A stretch of 64,000 nucleotides of DNA from JAAELZ01 sp965237995 (GCA_965237995.1 CBDEGO010000005.1:310001-374000), one strand, 5' to 3'; positions 37,480 to 46,284 are shown, counted from the first letter of the stretch. Notes: generated from the letters alone by a model not told the origin. A program made the numbers and translations.

Positions 37480-39774
37480 ATGAATCTATTTGGTCGCCCA
37501 CGCGGAATTGCATCCAGAGTATTATTAGGTCTGATTTTACTGTCACTAGGCACGCTGGTTGTTTGTATATTGGCGATATATTCATTTCGTGAGGCAGGCC
37601 AAAAAATGGATGAAGTAACCGCAAACTTATTACCGTTGGTCAGCGTTTCGGCGGAATTAGGTACAGAGGGAATTAACCTAGGAAACAGAGCGATAGAAAT
37701 AACAACTGCGAGCTCGCATATTGAATTAGGTACCGTTGGTTTCGAGCTTTCTGATCAAATCGCGCTAATTGATCGAATAAAAACTAAGTTAGTGGCGTTG
37801 GGCGCGGCCCCTGAAACGTTAAAACAATTTATTGGCATTGAGACGAATTTAATTACAGATTCAAATCATTTGGTGGACTTAGTAAAACAGCGTATTGATC
37901 AGCAGCAGGAGATCAGCTTGTTAGTCGATGGCTTAAATCAAATGGTAAGCCATTTTAACCGTCCACTGACAGAGTTATTACCTAAGCAAAATCGAGTGCT
38001 TGAACATGACATGGATGTGCAAAATAACTTGCAGCAATGGAAAAAGTTATCGCTATCAACAGCATTAACCGCTTTAAATTCGTCCTCCACTCTCTATCAA
38101 ACTGCGCTAAATAAACAACGACAAGAAGTAGCTGAGCTTTGGCATGAACGCAGTTTAACTCAGCAACAATTGATTGCGGTAATGCCAGAATTGGAAGCGA
38201 GAATTCAAATCTTAGACTCAAAATGGAACACTCCCGACGAAGTGTTGAATTTAAGAGTTGATCTACTAAAAACTAACTCGGCCATTCAAGGTGCGCTTGA
38301 TCATCACCGATTACTATCGGATCAATTGGCGGAATTTGTAGGCGACTATGCTTTCCAAATTCAGCAGCATGCAAGCAAGCTAAGCACCCTTATTAAGGAT
38401 GAGTTGTCTAGCCGTACTAAATTATTGACGCTGGCGTTTACTTTAGCTTTAGTCGTTGCCGCGATGGTATTCATGTATGTCGACCACTATGTGGTCTCTA
38501 GGGTTCAAGCTTTAAATCAGAAAATTCGCGGGTACTCTAAAGACTTAACCGAAAGTAACCAATGGCGGAGAAAAGATGAAATTGAAGAGATAGAAAATTC
38601 GTTTGCTTATTTCGCGACATCGATAGAAAGGCGAGAAGCAAAATTGCAAGAATTAAGTGACATCGCGCAATTTGAACGCGATAAAGCGGAAAGCGCGAAT
38701 AGATCTAAAACTCGGTTATTGAATGCAGCCAGCCACGATTTACGCCAACCCTTACATGCAATGACTTTGTTGCTGGCTAGCTTACGACACCAAATTAGTA
38801 ATGAAAAAGGGGTAAAGTTACACGATGCGCTGGAGTCGTCCATTTATGAACTGAGCCAATCCTTTGACACTATTTTAAATTTATCTGGCATTGATGGCGA
38901 AGAAATGGCGCACAATATGGGTCACTTTTGTCTTTCAAATGTGCTCACCAGAATTGAAATCGAATTCAAACTGGCCGCAGATAAAGCGGGTAGTGGTTTG
39001 AATGTTACGCCGAGTAACTTTGTAGCATTTAGTAATGCCGAAGCAGTATACCGAATTATAAGTAATTTGCTTTCTAACGCCATTCGGTATGCACCGAACA
39101 GCGATATTAACTTATTCGTTACTGAGGACAATAATCACCTTGAAATTCGAGTGTCAGACACCGGCATAGGAATTGACCATCAAAGCAAAGAAAAGGTTTT
39201 TGAAGATAGTTATCGATTATCAGATATGGAGGGAGGCACGGGTATGGGTTTAGCCATTGCGCAGGAATTGGCGCAATTAATCGAGTCGAAAGTATATTTA
39301 AAAGATAACGTACCTCATGGTGCTATTTTTTATTTTCGCATTCAAAAAGGAAACCAAGCTTTTGTTGATACAAGCAAGGTAGATATCCCTAAATTGGAGG
39401 TGCCTAGCTTAATGGGGTTGCCCGTGGTGGTGGTTGATGACGATATCAGCGTGGTACAATCCACTCAGTGGTTATTAGAAAGTTGGGGGTGTCGAGTACG
39501 TTGCTATCAGGACGGAGAGCGGGCGGCTAAAGCGTCTAGGTCTTTTGAAAAAAACACCGTATTGCTAACCGACTTACATCTAGGACGCTCCGAGAATGGT
39601 TTAAAAATTGCTCAACAAATCAGTGAGAAAATGCAGGTCACGCTTAGCGTGGTAATAATTTCTGCCGATAAAAGTAACGAGACAAGAGCATCCATTAAGA
39701 ACAGGGGTTATGCGTTTATTCGTAAACCAATTAAGCCTGCGCAATTAGCGACTATTCTACGAGGCTTAACCTAA
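37480..39774 (+). CDS. Hybrid sensor histidine kinase
   Basis: A 764-residue membrane kinase. TM1 is at about residues 13-32 and TM2 at about 312-332, with a ~280-residue helical periplasmic sensor between, then a HAMP-like linker and coiled coil. HisKA has H419 in SHDLRQPLH; the HATPase domain has NLLSNAIRYAP, DTGIGI and GGTGMGLAIA; a C-terminal receiver has phosphoacceptor D698 in LLTDLHLG. No HPt domain is present. The layout recalls TorS-type sensors that read a periplasmic binding protein. Likely partner: the binding protein just upstream and possibly the regulator at 28.2 kb. Confidence 0.92.
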   Translation: MNLFGRPRGIASRVLLGLILLSLGTLVVCILAIYSFREAGQKMDEVTANLLPLVSVSAELGTEGINLGNRAIEITTASSHIELGTVGFELSDQIALIDRIKTKLVALGAAPETLKQFIGIETNLITDSNHLVDLVKQRIDQQQEISLLVDGLNQMVSHFNRPLTELLPKQNRVLEHDMDVQNNLQQWKKLSLSTALTALNSSSTLYQTALNKQRQEVAELWHERSLTQQQLIAVMPELEARIQILDSKWNTPDEVLNLRVDLLKTNSAIQGALDHHRLLSDQLAEFVGDYAFQIQQHASKLSTLIKDELSSRTKLLTLAFTLALVVAAMVFMYVDHYVVSRVQALNQKIRGYSKDLTESNQWRRKDEIEEIENSFAYFATSIERREAKLQELSDIAQFERDKAESANRSKTRLLNAASHDLRQPLHAMTLLLASLRHQISNEKGVKLHDALESSIYELSQSFDTILNLSGIDGEEMAHNMGHFCLSNVLTRIEIEFKLAADKAGSGLNVTPSNFVAFSNAEAVYRIISNLLSNAIRYAPNSDINLFVTEDNNHLEIRVSDTGIGIDHQSKEKVFEDSYRLSDMEGGTGMGLAIAQELAQLIESKVYLKDNVPHGAIFYFRIQKGNQAFVDTSKVDIPKLEVPSLMGLPVVVVDDDISVVQSTQWLLESWGCRVRCYQDGERAAKASRSFEKNTVLLTDLHLGRSENGLKIAQQISEKMQVTLSVVIISADKSNETRASIKNRGYAFIRKPIKPAQLATILRGLT

Positions 39775-40254
39775 TTGAAGCCAACATTAAGTGCGTGAGT
39801 TATAGTTTGCCCACGTTTTGCAATGAGTCTTTTTTAACTCAGAGAATCCTTATTATTTGCCTGTAAGGAACATTGCGATTAAATAAGCCAGCGTATAAAT
39901 TAGGATGAACTAGACGCAGTGGTTTCACCCAACAAGGCGCCGTCTACCTATAAAGAAGTAGTTAGAATGTCAAAGTATATACGGGCCGCGTTTGGTGAAT
40001 TTAGAACCATAATAATGGTCTAGCATAAGCACTAGCAGGTACATTTTACTTCCCAGACTATGTTAGATCAGCCCAAAATTGACGTGCCAAAGGTATGTTG
40101 TAATTATTATTTGCGTAACAATTTAGTGTCTATGTATCGTTTATTGAGAGCGTTAGGTTTTTTAAGACCACTGACCAAAAATCAGGTGGTCGGTATGTTT
40201 TCACTATACTTTTCAAACACCTATTTATTAATCAGGTGGATATGGCGTAATTAA
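39775..40254. other. Gap at the right end of element 1, with inverted core fragments
   Basis: No gene is supported. Two plus-strand pieces match the tRNA-Lys core in the opposite direction: AATCAGGTGGTCGG (40180-40193, 14 of 14) and TTAATCAGGTGG (40228-40239, 12 of 12). The first is also part of a hairpin (GACCACTGA with TCAGGTGGTC, 40166-40191). A 64-codon frame at 40060-40254 has no family features or ribosome site. Confidence 0.5.
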
Positions 40255-40273
40255 TTAGCACAGATTTAGCACA
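40255..40273 (+). repeat. Arm-type site pair TTAGCACA, 11-bp spacing
   Basis: TTAGCACA at 40255-40262 and at 40266-40273, start-to-start 11 bp. The second begins 68 bp before the att core at 40334. A partly matching pair is at the left end of the same element (25699/25710). Confidence 0.65.
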
Positions 40274-40333
40274 CTGCTTGATGAGTAAGCACTATTAGTA
40301 CTTGGCGATCTTATGTAAAGTATTGTTTTTATG

Positions 40334-40388
40334 AAGTAAATGGTGGGGCGTGGGCGGCTCGAACGCCCGACCACCTGATTAAAAGTCA
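40334..40388 (-). repeat. tRNA-Lys-derived attachment core, copy 2
   Basis: Identical to copy 1 over 52 bp and to copy 3 over 55 bp (it adds TGA before CTTTTAA on the tRNA strand). It contains the tRNA-Lys 3' part from the anticodon loop to CCA plus TTTACTT. No tRNA 5' half lies beyond it. Junction between elements 1 and 2. Confidence 0.92.
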
Positions 40389-40494
40389 GTAAGCAAATGT
40401 ATTCTCTGATGCTCCCCAATACGTAATAGTACTATAAAACAATAAGATAAATCGACACTGCTACTCGTAACTACCTAGTGAGTCGCGCTATAAT

Positions 40495-40512
40495 GGTGAC
40501 TCATTGGTGACT
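40495..40512 (+). repeat. Arm-type site pair GGTGACT at the integrase end
   Basis: GGTGACT at 40495-40501 and 40506-40512, spacing 11 bp, directly before the integrase start at 40522. The same pair lies at the other end of the element (57965/57976). Binding here could also repress the integrase promoter. Confidence 0.7.
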
Positions 40513-40521
40513 TTTTACAGT

Positions 40522-41697
40522 ATGAGTATAACAAAGCGAACAATTGACAGTCTCGCCTACGAAGGAAACAATAACAGCAGACACGTTGTATGGGACGATC
40601 GCTTACCAGGCTTTGGTGTGCGCGTGTATCCATCAGGGCGCAAAGCCTTCGTATTGTCTTATAGAGCTGAAGGGAGAAAGCGACAATTAACTATTGGAAC
40701 ATACGGAGCGCTCACTCTAGCGGAAGCTAAAGAGCGAGCTCAAAAGTACCTGGTTACTATTACAGATGGCGATGACCCTTTAGCTAAACGGATCCAGCGT
40801 GCAACGGCTGAAACTCTAGATGCCTTGTGCTCTAAGTATATTGAAAACTACGCGAAGCAAAGAAAAAAGACTTGGTATGACGATAAGCTACGTATCGACA
40901 ACAGAATTCTACCTGCATGGAAAGGCCGAAAAGTTATTAGTATTAAGAGAGCCGATGTTTCTGCATTGCATACACGCATAGGTGCTGACACGCCCTATGA
41001 AGCTAATAGAGTATTGGCGCTTATATCAAAACTGTTTGATCTCGCAGAACAATGGGGCTTTGTCCCAGCTGGCACAACTAACCCTTCAGCGGGTATTGAG
41101 AAGTTCAAGGAAAAAAAACGTGACAGATGGGTTACCCAAGAAGAAATGCCAAAGCTAATTCAGTCTATTAATGAGACCGAAAGCCACTCAGTAAAGTCAG
41201 CGTTGTGGTTATACCTCTTAACTGGGATGCGAAAGACAGAGCTATTAGCTTTAAAATGGGCAGATGTCGATTTACCTAATATGTTACTGAGTGTTCAAGA
41301 TACTAAATCAGGTTCGCCACTCTACCTACCACTATCAGTGCCGGCGATAAAGATTTTGGTATCTATTCCCCATGTAATTGATAACCCCTATGTTTTTGTA
41401 GGCAAGGTAGAAGGGCATCACCTAGTTAACATTGATAAACCGTGGCGCAAAATTAGATCCAACGCAGGTATGGATGATGTACGCCTACATGATTTAAGAA
41501 GAACAGTAGGTAGCTGGCTAGCGCAATCAGGAAACAGCCTTCACCTAATAGGTAAAGTGCTAAATCACTCTAATACTTCTACCACGGCGGTATATGCGAG
41601 ATTTGGTCAAGACCAAGTTAGAACAGCACTAGATAATCATGGTGAGCGAATATTAGAGTTTGCTGAATTTGATAAAGGAAAGAAGCATGCCAGTTAA
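40522..41697 (+). CDS. Tyrosine recombinase, P4-type integrase
   Basis: A 391-residue integrase. An N-terminal DUF4102 arm-binding domain (LPGFGVRVYPSGRKAFVLSYR, LTIGTYGALTLAEAKERA) is followed by a core-binding domain and the catalytic domain with Arg in TGMRKTELL (about 237), H-x-x-R in HDLRR (about 323-327), a later His in LNHSNTSTT and the nucleophile Tyr in AVYARFG (about 358). I start at ATG 40522, where homologous proteins begin (SITKRTIDSL), although the frame is open to 40504. It lies next to the att core at 40334. Confidence 0.95.
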   Translation: MSITKRTIDSLAYEGNNNSRHVVWDDRLPGFGVRVYPSGRKAFVLSYRAEGRKRQLTIGTYGALTLAEAKERAQKYLVTITDGDDPLAKRIQRATAETLDALCSKYIENYAKQRKKTWYDDKLRIDNRILPAWKGRKVISIKRADVSALHTRIGADTPYEANRVLALISKLFDLAEQWGFVPAGTTNPSAGIEKFKEKKRDRWVTQEEMPKLIQSINETESHSVKSALWLYLLTGMRKTELLALKWADVDLPNMLLSVQDTKSGSPLYLPLSVPAIKILVSIPHVIDNPYVFVGKVEGHHLVNIDKPWRKIRSNAGMDDVRLHDLRRTVGSWLAQSGNSLHLIGKVLNHSNTSTTAVYARFGQDQVRTALDNHGERILEFAEFDKGKKHAS

Positions 41698-42526
41698 TTT
41701 TTTAAGCAAATTCCTCATCAATGGAGAGCTTAAAACAGTAGTTCATGAAGATGGTAGCGCAAGCCTATTTGAACTGGATTATGTTTTAGATAACGGTGGA
41801 ATAGCTCGTATAGAGCTTCCAGACTACAGGTACTGGTTGAGAAAAGAAGTATGGACCGTACGAGAGGCTTTAGCTTTGTCACTAGGATTAAACGTCAATA
41901 TGGTCCAACCCTATGTACCAGGCGTAATGCTTTGTGTTCCTGAGGCGGGCCTTGGGGTCTTGTCCAATGAAGTTTGTGAACGCTTCGATGCCCTTCGTTC
42001 GTCAATACTTTTGAAAGATGAGGCTAAATTCACATATGAATTAAAAGCTACACCTAAAGGGTTTATGGAGTTTTTTACATCTCACTACCCAGATACAACT
42101 CCCTTGAATATGTGGAGTCCAAATATGTTGGCTGAGCGAATAATAGAGATCGGTGAATTGGGATATTTAGTTGCAAGGATAAGGATTGAAAGATTTAATC
42201 TGTTTTTTAACTATATGGGGCAATTGATTGATAACCCATATTGCGAGGATGGGCGAGTTAAAGGAGCTTGCAGTCATTTAATAGCTGCATACGATAAATT
42301 TTTAAAACAGAACTCCTTAGAGCAAGAAGGTGAGTTTGGGTATTTTAGTACTGAGGACAGAATAAAAGATCTAAAGAAGGCTCTAAAACTTAAACCTAAG
42401 AACGTGACGGAAGACACAATGCGGAAATGGAAAAAGTCGTGGGTAGAAAAAGGTATCACAATTAGACCTTTAGTATTTCAAGGTGGCCAAGAGAACCCGT
42501 GGTCAAATCTAAGTAATTCTGATTAG
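41687..42526 (+). CDS. Hypothetical protein after the integrase
   Basis: A 279-residue protein without a recognised family. ATG 41687 has a good ribosome site (AAGGAAAG) and overlaps the end of the integrase by 11 bases, so it is coupled to it. The second half is helical and basic (EDRIKDLKKALKLKPKNVTE). A similar-sized unknown is often found after integrases of such islands; I cannot say more. Confidence 0.65.
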   Translation: MPVNFLSKFLINGELKTVVHEDGSASLFELDYVLDNGGIARIELPDYRYWLRKEVWTVREALALSLGLNVNMVQPYVPGVMLCVPEAGLGVLSNEVCERFDALRSSILLKDEAKFTYELKATPKGFMEFFTSHYPDTTPLNMWSPNMLAERIIEIGELGYLVARIRIERFNLFFNYMGQLIDNPYCEDGRVKGACSHLIAAYDKFLKQNSLEQEGEFGYFSTEDRIKDLKKALKLKPKNVTEDTMRKWKKSWVEKGITIRPLVFQGGQENPWSNLSNSD

Positions 42527-42618
42527 TAATACCCCCACTTAGGGGTGTTTTACCCCCTTCCTGCCCCCCATCCTAGTTAGGATACTGGAGCCTCCTAAAT
42601 CAGATAGAGGTGCCAGAA

Positions 42619-42846
42619 ATGTCAACTAACTACAACACCGCACAATTAGCGGAGTATTTACAAATTTCACGCAGAACACTAGAGCGCTGGAGGTTGTCCG
42701 GTGACGGGCCTGCTTATTTGAAGCTAGGCTCCCGCGTTTTATATTCATCAGAACAAGTTGAGCGATGGCTAGCTAACTGCGAAACAGTATCTACGTCACA
42801 ACAAATAGTTAATGAAGAGCGAGACTCATATGATAGCTATGAGTAA
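42619..42846 (+). CDS. AlpA/excisionase-type HTH protein
   Basis: A 75-residue MerR-like HTH_17 protein (NTAQLAEYLQISRRTLERW, GPAYLKLGSRVLYSSEQVER). In satellites, AlpA-type proteins activate excision or the integrase. ATG 42619 is favoured because GAGGTG lies six bases before it. It overlaps the next gene start. Confidence 0.88.
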   Translation: MSTNYNTAQLAEYLQISRRTLERWRLSGDGPAYLKLGSRVLYSSEQVERWLANCETVSTSQQIVNEERDSYDSYE

Positions 42847-43702
42847 GCAACTAGCGGAAAAACCACCCTTGAATTCCGCAAGTTCAGAAATAAAGGGAGT
42901 AATGAATGACGGTGTTACTTTGTCTTTTGGTAAGAATGTTAAGGATAAAATGGAAATGGTCGTTTTGTCTAAAGAGTTCGGTGAATACAAAGGTGTGTTA
43001 ACTAGCCACAAAGCCTTTAGTGATAAGTTAGCAGCGTCTTATTTTGTTGCTGCCCATATTGATGGTTCGCGTAACAAATATAATTTAGTGACTGAAACAT
43101 CTAGAGGAATGATCGTCCTAGATGGCGACAAGGCCGTAGTCGATGGTGAGATAATTGAGAACTTAGCACCACAACCTAGAGCAGTGTTTGATGGGATTGT
43201 TGAGTTAGGTTTAAGTTGTATGGTTTACACAACTTGGAGTCATGGTGAAGTATTTATAGATGATGATGGTGTAGAGCGCACCAAAGTTAAGTGGCGAGCG
43301 GTTATTCTATGGCAAGGTAAGGAATGGCGTAAGGGCGTAGGCTGGATTGTTGATGCATTAAATGACAAAGGCATTGGTGTGGTTGCAGTTAATGAAATGG
43401 TTAATGAAGCCACTGCTTGGTTTCTACCTTCCTATCATCCTGACAGAAAAGATAGCGTAGAAAAATATAGCTTTTTGGACGGAGTGGCACTTACTCAAAC
43501 GCTAAATGGACATCCCAAGCACCCTGAAGCTTTTGAAGGCAATGTACTCAGCAAAGTACTTTGTGATACGAAAGTACTAGGTATTACAAAAGATCAAAGA
43601 ACAAAGAACAAAGAACAAAGCCCTCGGATGGTTTCCCTGCAATTGGAGGACGAATTTCAAGTGATGAACTACTTGCACTCTTTTCGTTTGTTGGGGATGT
43701 AA
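42830..43702 (+). CDS. Primase N-terminal part, frame broken at a heptanucleotide repeat
   Basis: About 290 residues in this frame; ATG at 42812, 42830 or 42839 are all possible. The body (YFVAAHIDGSRNKYNLVTET, WRAVILWQGKEWRKGVGW, ATAWFLPSYHPD) looks like the N-terminal polymerase-like part of a replicative primase of an island. After residue ~257 the frame enters CAAAGAA repeats and then a 30-residue out-of-frame tail ending at 43702. The natural continuation lies in the -1 frame and reads into the CHC2 zinc finger of the next entry. Confidence 0.7.
   Translation: MIAMSKQLAEKPPLNSASSEIKGVMNDGVTLSFGKNVKDKMEMVVLSKEFGEYKGVLTSHKAFSDKLAASYFVAAHIDGSRNKYNLVTETSRGMIVLDGDKAVVDGEIIENLAPQPRAVFDGIVELGLSCMVYTTWSHGEVFIDDDGVERTKVKWRAVILWQGKEWRKGVGWIVDALNDKGIGVVAVNEMVNEATAWFLPSYHPDRKDSVEKYSFLDGVALTQTLNGHPKHPEAFEGNVLSKVLCDTKVLGITKDQRTKNKEQSPRMVSLQLEDEFQVMNYLHSFRLLGM
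43595..43620 (+). repeat. CAAAGAA heptanucleotide repeat, 3.7 copies
   Basis: Three perfect CAAAGAA units and a partial unit (CAAAG). A gain of one unit (+7) or loss of two (-14) would join the frames of the two primase parts. A unit length not divisible by three, placed inside a coding region, is the form of a phase-variation switch. Confidence 0.75.
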
Positions 43703-43776
43703 AGCAAGATGTCTGGAACCCCGTCAGCTGCCCAACAGACAAACATCCTAACGGTGATAGGAATCCGTCTGCGGGC

Positions 43777-45327
43777 GTGTTTTTTTCTACTGCAACTGGT
43801 AAGACAATGTTTAATTGTTTTGCTGGATGTGGAACGCAGCAGATCCTAGATGCAATAGATCTAGATTGGAATTTAATTCCGCAGGCAGATCCGAAAACAG
43901 GGTTTCATATTCTTGATAGCATGGGCAGCGGGTATGCCGCATTGCAGTCTTCACAAATCATCGAAGCAGCTACACAAATTAATAGTGGTGATGTTTGTTC
44001 TGTAGAGCTAGAAAACCTACACTTAAACAGTACCTCAAAAGCTAAAAATTTAAGGGAGTTAACCTACCAGTATATTTTCATTATTGATTCTGGTCATTAC
44101 TACAATCGAATAACCGGCTACGCCTGCACTCATCAAGCGTTCAATACTGCATACGCCAGCTTGAACTTAAGAGATAAGTCTGGCCGAGCTATTAAGCCAA
44201 CAACAGCAATGGAAAGGAGTGATGAATTTGTAGTTGCGGATGGCAGGGGGTGGATGCCTCAACCCGATGAAAAAGAGCTACCCTTGATAAATGAATCAGG
44301 TGCGATGTTGGCAAACTTGTGGCGTGGTTTTGCAATTACTTCCAAGGAGGGTAGTGTCCAACCATGGACAGATTTAGCTGAACATTTAATTCCAGACGAA
44401 CAGGAACGAAGCCACTTTATAGATAGAGTAGCTTTTGATATTCAGTTCCCTCACGAAAAACCAAATTGGCATATTGTCTTTATAGGAGTACATGGTGCGG
44501 GGAAGGAGGCAATATTAACCCCGTTGTGTAGAATCTTTGGTGAAGCAGCAACAACAATAGGAAACAACGAAGCTAAGTCTGATTTTGACGACGGGTTCGC
44601 TAAAACTAAGGTGGTGGTTTATTCAGAAGTACAGGGCTTAAGCGGGGATGCAATGGAAGAGATGAAACGCAAGGCAACAACTGGTGCTTCAGAGATGTAT
44701 ACGCTAAACCCAAAAGGCGAAAAGAAAATCAGACAGCGTAATTTATGGTCTTTGTATCTCGTCACTAACAACCAAGACGCCATGAAGTTAGAGCAAACTG
44801 AAAGAAGGTTCTACGTTCTCGAATGCAAAAGTCCAATGACATCCGATCAGATCAGGGCTTACTTTAACGATTGGTTAAATAAGCAGGGCTCACAGCACTT
44901 ATTCGATTGGTTGCTTAAGCGTGATTTATCTAAGTTCAATCCTAACCAAATACCAGGGCGAACAGCGGCGTTTTACAAAATGATCAGTGCCACGAGGTCG
45001 GACTATCACGTTCTCTTGGAGGAGTGCATGGCAGAAGGTTGCTTTAGCTTTAAGGACGGGTTCGTAGATGAAAAGCAACTACGCACACATTTAAGTGCCA
45101 ATGGTGCAAGTTCAAAACTAACGACAGTTTCTAACTGGCTTATGCAGCAAGGCTACGCTAAGTATCAAGGTCAAGTACGCAAGAAGGAGAACGGTCAAAC
45201 TCTAACGCTCCCTCGATCAATATATTATACGCAAGAGCTTTTAGATAAGTCGGTAAGTGAGCTATACGACTATGTGCGTGAATCAAGGAAGGGTGCTCAA
45301 AATGACTCAACCTTGTTCAACAAATAG
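43777..45327 (+). CDS. Primase-helicase (CHC2 finger plus DUF5906-type helicase), C-terminal part
   Basis: This frame is open from 43567 to 45327. Upstream of the GTG at 43777 it encodes VSCPTDKHPNGDRNPSAG, which with MFNCFAGCGT forms a CHC2-type zinc finger (C, H, C, C). There is no ATG, GTG or TTG before 43777, so the finger can only be made by joining to the previous gene. Walker A is GVHGAGKE (about residue 238 from GTG), then VVVYSEVQGLSG and LYLVTNNQDAMKLEQTERRF, as in D5/DUF5906 helicases of satellites. Role: replication of the excised island. Confidence 0.85.
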   Translation: MFFSTATGKTMFNCFAGCGTQQILDAIDLDWNLIPQADPKTGFHILDSMGSGYAALQSSQIIEAATQINSGDVCSVELENLHLNSTSKAKNLRELTYQYIFIIDSGHYYNRITGYACTHQAFNTAYASLNLRDKSGRAIKPTTAMERSDEFVVADGRGWMPQPDEKELPLINESGAMLANLWRGFAITSKEGSVQPWTDLAEHLIPDEQERSHFIDRVAFDIQFPHEKPNWHIVFIGVHGAGKEAILTPLCRIFGEAATTIGNNEAKSDFDDGFAKTKVVVYSEVQGLSGDAMEEMKRKATTGASEMYTLNPKGEKKIRQRNLWSLYLVTNNQDAMKLEQTERRFYVLECKSPMTSDQIRAYFNDWLNKQGSQHLFDWLLKRDLSKFNPNQIPGRTAAFYKMISATRSDYHVLLEECMAEGCFSFKDGFVDEKQLRTHLSANGASSKLTTVSNWLMQQGYAKYQGQVRKKENGQTLTLPRSIYYTQELLDKSVSELYDYVRESRKGAQNDSTLFNK

Positions 45328-45516
45328 GCAACATTTCACAATGATTGAACACCGTCTAAACCCCACCAACAGTGACGTTGAGAGGATAGATGTTCAAGTG
45401 TTCAATATAATATTAAATATAAAAGTAATAGAAAATAAATATTAATAACGCAGTGTATAGCTATGCATGGTTATGTTCTAAGCGGTTAAGTCAACTGAAC
45501 ACTTGAGCATTGAACA
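45314..45516. repeat. Cluster of TGAACA/TGTTCA motifs, candidate origin iterons
   Basis: Six copies: TGTTCA at 45314, 45391 and 45399; TGAACA at 45346, 45496 and 45511 (extended forms TTGAACAC and AGTGTTCAA). The region straddles the primase-helicase stop and an AT-rich gap (45,405-45,450). P4-phage origin iterons have the related core GGTGAACAG. Assignment as origin is inference. Confidence 0.45.
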
Positions 45517-45675
45517 CTCGAAATAAAGCTATATTAAGATTTAGAGAAATAGAGCTGAGACCTGTTCTATTTGAAAACACTACTTACTACTCCCAAGGTC
45601 ACGATCGCGGGCAAGCTGAAAGCGAGTCCATAAATTTCTAATATCAACCAAGCTTGATGCTTGAGGAGTACATCA

Positions 45676-46116
45676 ATGAGCAGTATAAATACCGTAAATA
45701 TACATATACCTGTAGATCCGACAGATACCCACCGTTTGCTAAGATCATTTGATGGGTCACTGGGCCCGATCAAAAAACTAAGCTTCAAACTCAGACTTAA
45801 TGAAGCAAAGCACGTCTGTAACGAGTTAGAACGTGCAGCTGTAATGGGTGAGCTTGAACCTGCTGAATACTTATTATTACCGGCACTGATGCCAGACAGA
45901 TACGTGGATTACACAATTGAATTCGTTAATGGACAAATACGAAAAGGCAGCTGTAAGGCAGAAACGATTCAGTTTAAGCTATTAGATGATCTTGGCGAAG
46001 CCGCTATTGTACGCTATGGCGATGAGCTAATCCAAGCTGGCCTACCTAACGATGTTATTAATAAGTGGCGAGAGTTTAGAAAGTTAGATAAAAATCTCCA
46101 AGACCTCCTTAGCTAG
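45676..46116 (+). CDS. Hypothetical protein of 146 residues
   Basis: No family recognised. ATG 45676 follows GAGGAG at the right distance; an earlier TTG at 45661 is less likely. The protein has a basic segment (KKLSFKLRLNEAKHVCNELER) and an acidic C-terminal half. Between the possible origin and hsdM. Confidence 0.6.
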   Translation: MSSINTVNIHIPVDPTDTHRLLRSFDGSLGPIKKLSFKLRLNEAKHVCNELERAAVMGELEPAEYLLLPALMPDRYVDYTIEFVNGQIRKGSCKAETIQFKLLDDLGEAAIVRYGDELIQAGLPNDVINKWREFRKLDKNLQDLLS

Positions 46117-46143
46117 GATATCAATTTAATATCTTATCTGTAT

Positions 46144-46226
46144 ATAGGTAAGGTGTGTGAAAAGATTGATACGTTACTGTCATATTCACAGTTGACGCAC
46201 TAACTAACTACTTACACCTTGCCTAT
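46144..46226. repeat. Long-loop inverted repeat upstream of hsdM
   Basis: ATAGGTAAGGTGT (46144-46156) and ACACCTTGCCTAT (46214-46226) pair with one mismatch across a 57-base gap, 58 bases before hsdM. It may be a regulator site or a terminator/attenuator of the restriction operon. Confidence 0.4.
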
Positions 46227-46284
46227 CTAAGATTAATAGGTAGTATCTAGACAACAGCAGGACAATAAACCAGATCAAATTCGT

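Larger units (their letters stand above)
25542..40388. mobile_element. Element 1: att-bounded island without an integrase (CIME-like)
   Basis: Bounded by att cores at 25542 and 40334. TTAGCACA arm-type pairs lie inside both ends (25699/25710, second copy degenerate; 40255/40266). No integrase remains at the left end where element 2 has its own. Cargo: broken TolB/TPR regulator with IS3 remnant, dead TA locus, response regulator, Na/Pi symporter, aapJQMP, serB, binding protein, hybrid kinase. Such elements are called cis-mobilisable and can move with a neighbouring element that recognises the outer core sites. Confidence 0.65.

Noticed and set aside
40060..40254. A 64-residue gene before core 2
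   Set aside because: No ribosome site or family features; it covers the inverted core fragments and hairpin, which explain the sequence better.
42412..42540. Terminator after the gene at 41687
   Set aside because: CCCCCACTTAGGGGTG at 42,532-42,548 gives only a short stem with no T tract; not strong enough to list.
43595..43620. Programmed -1 ribosomal frameshift signal in the primase
   Set aside because: The repeat does not contain an X XXY YYZ slippery heptamer in the right frame, and no clear downstream stem was seen; repeat-unit change is the simpler reading.
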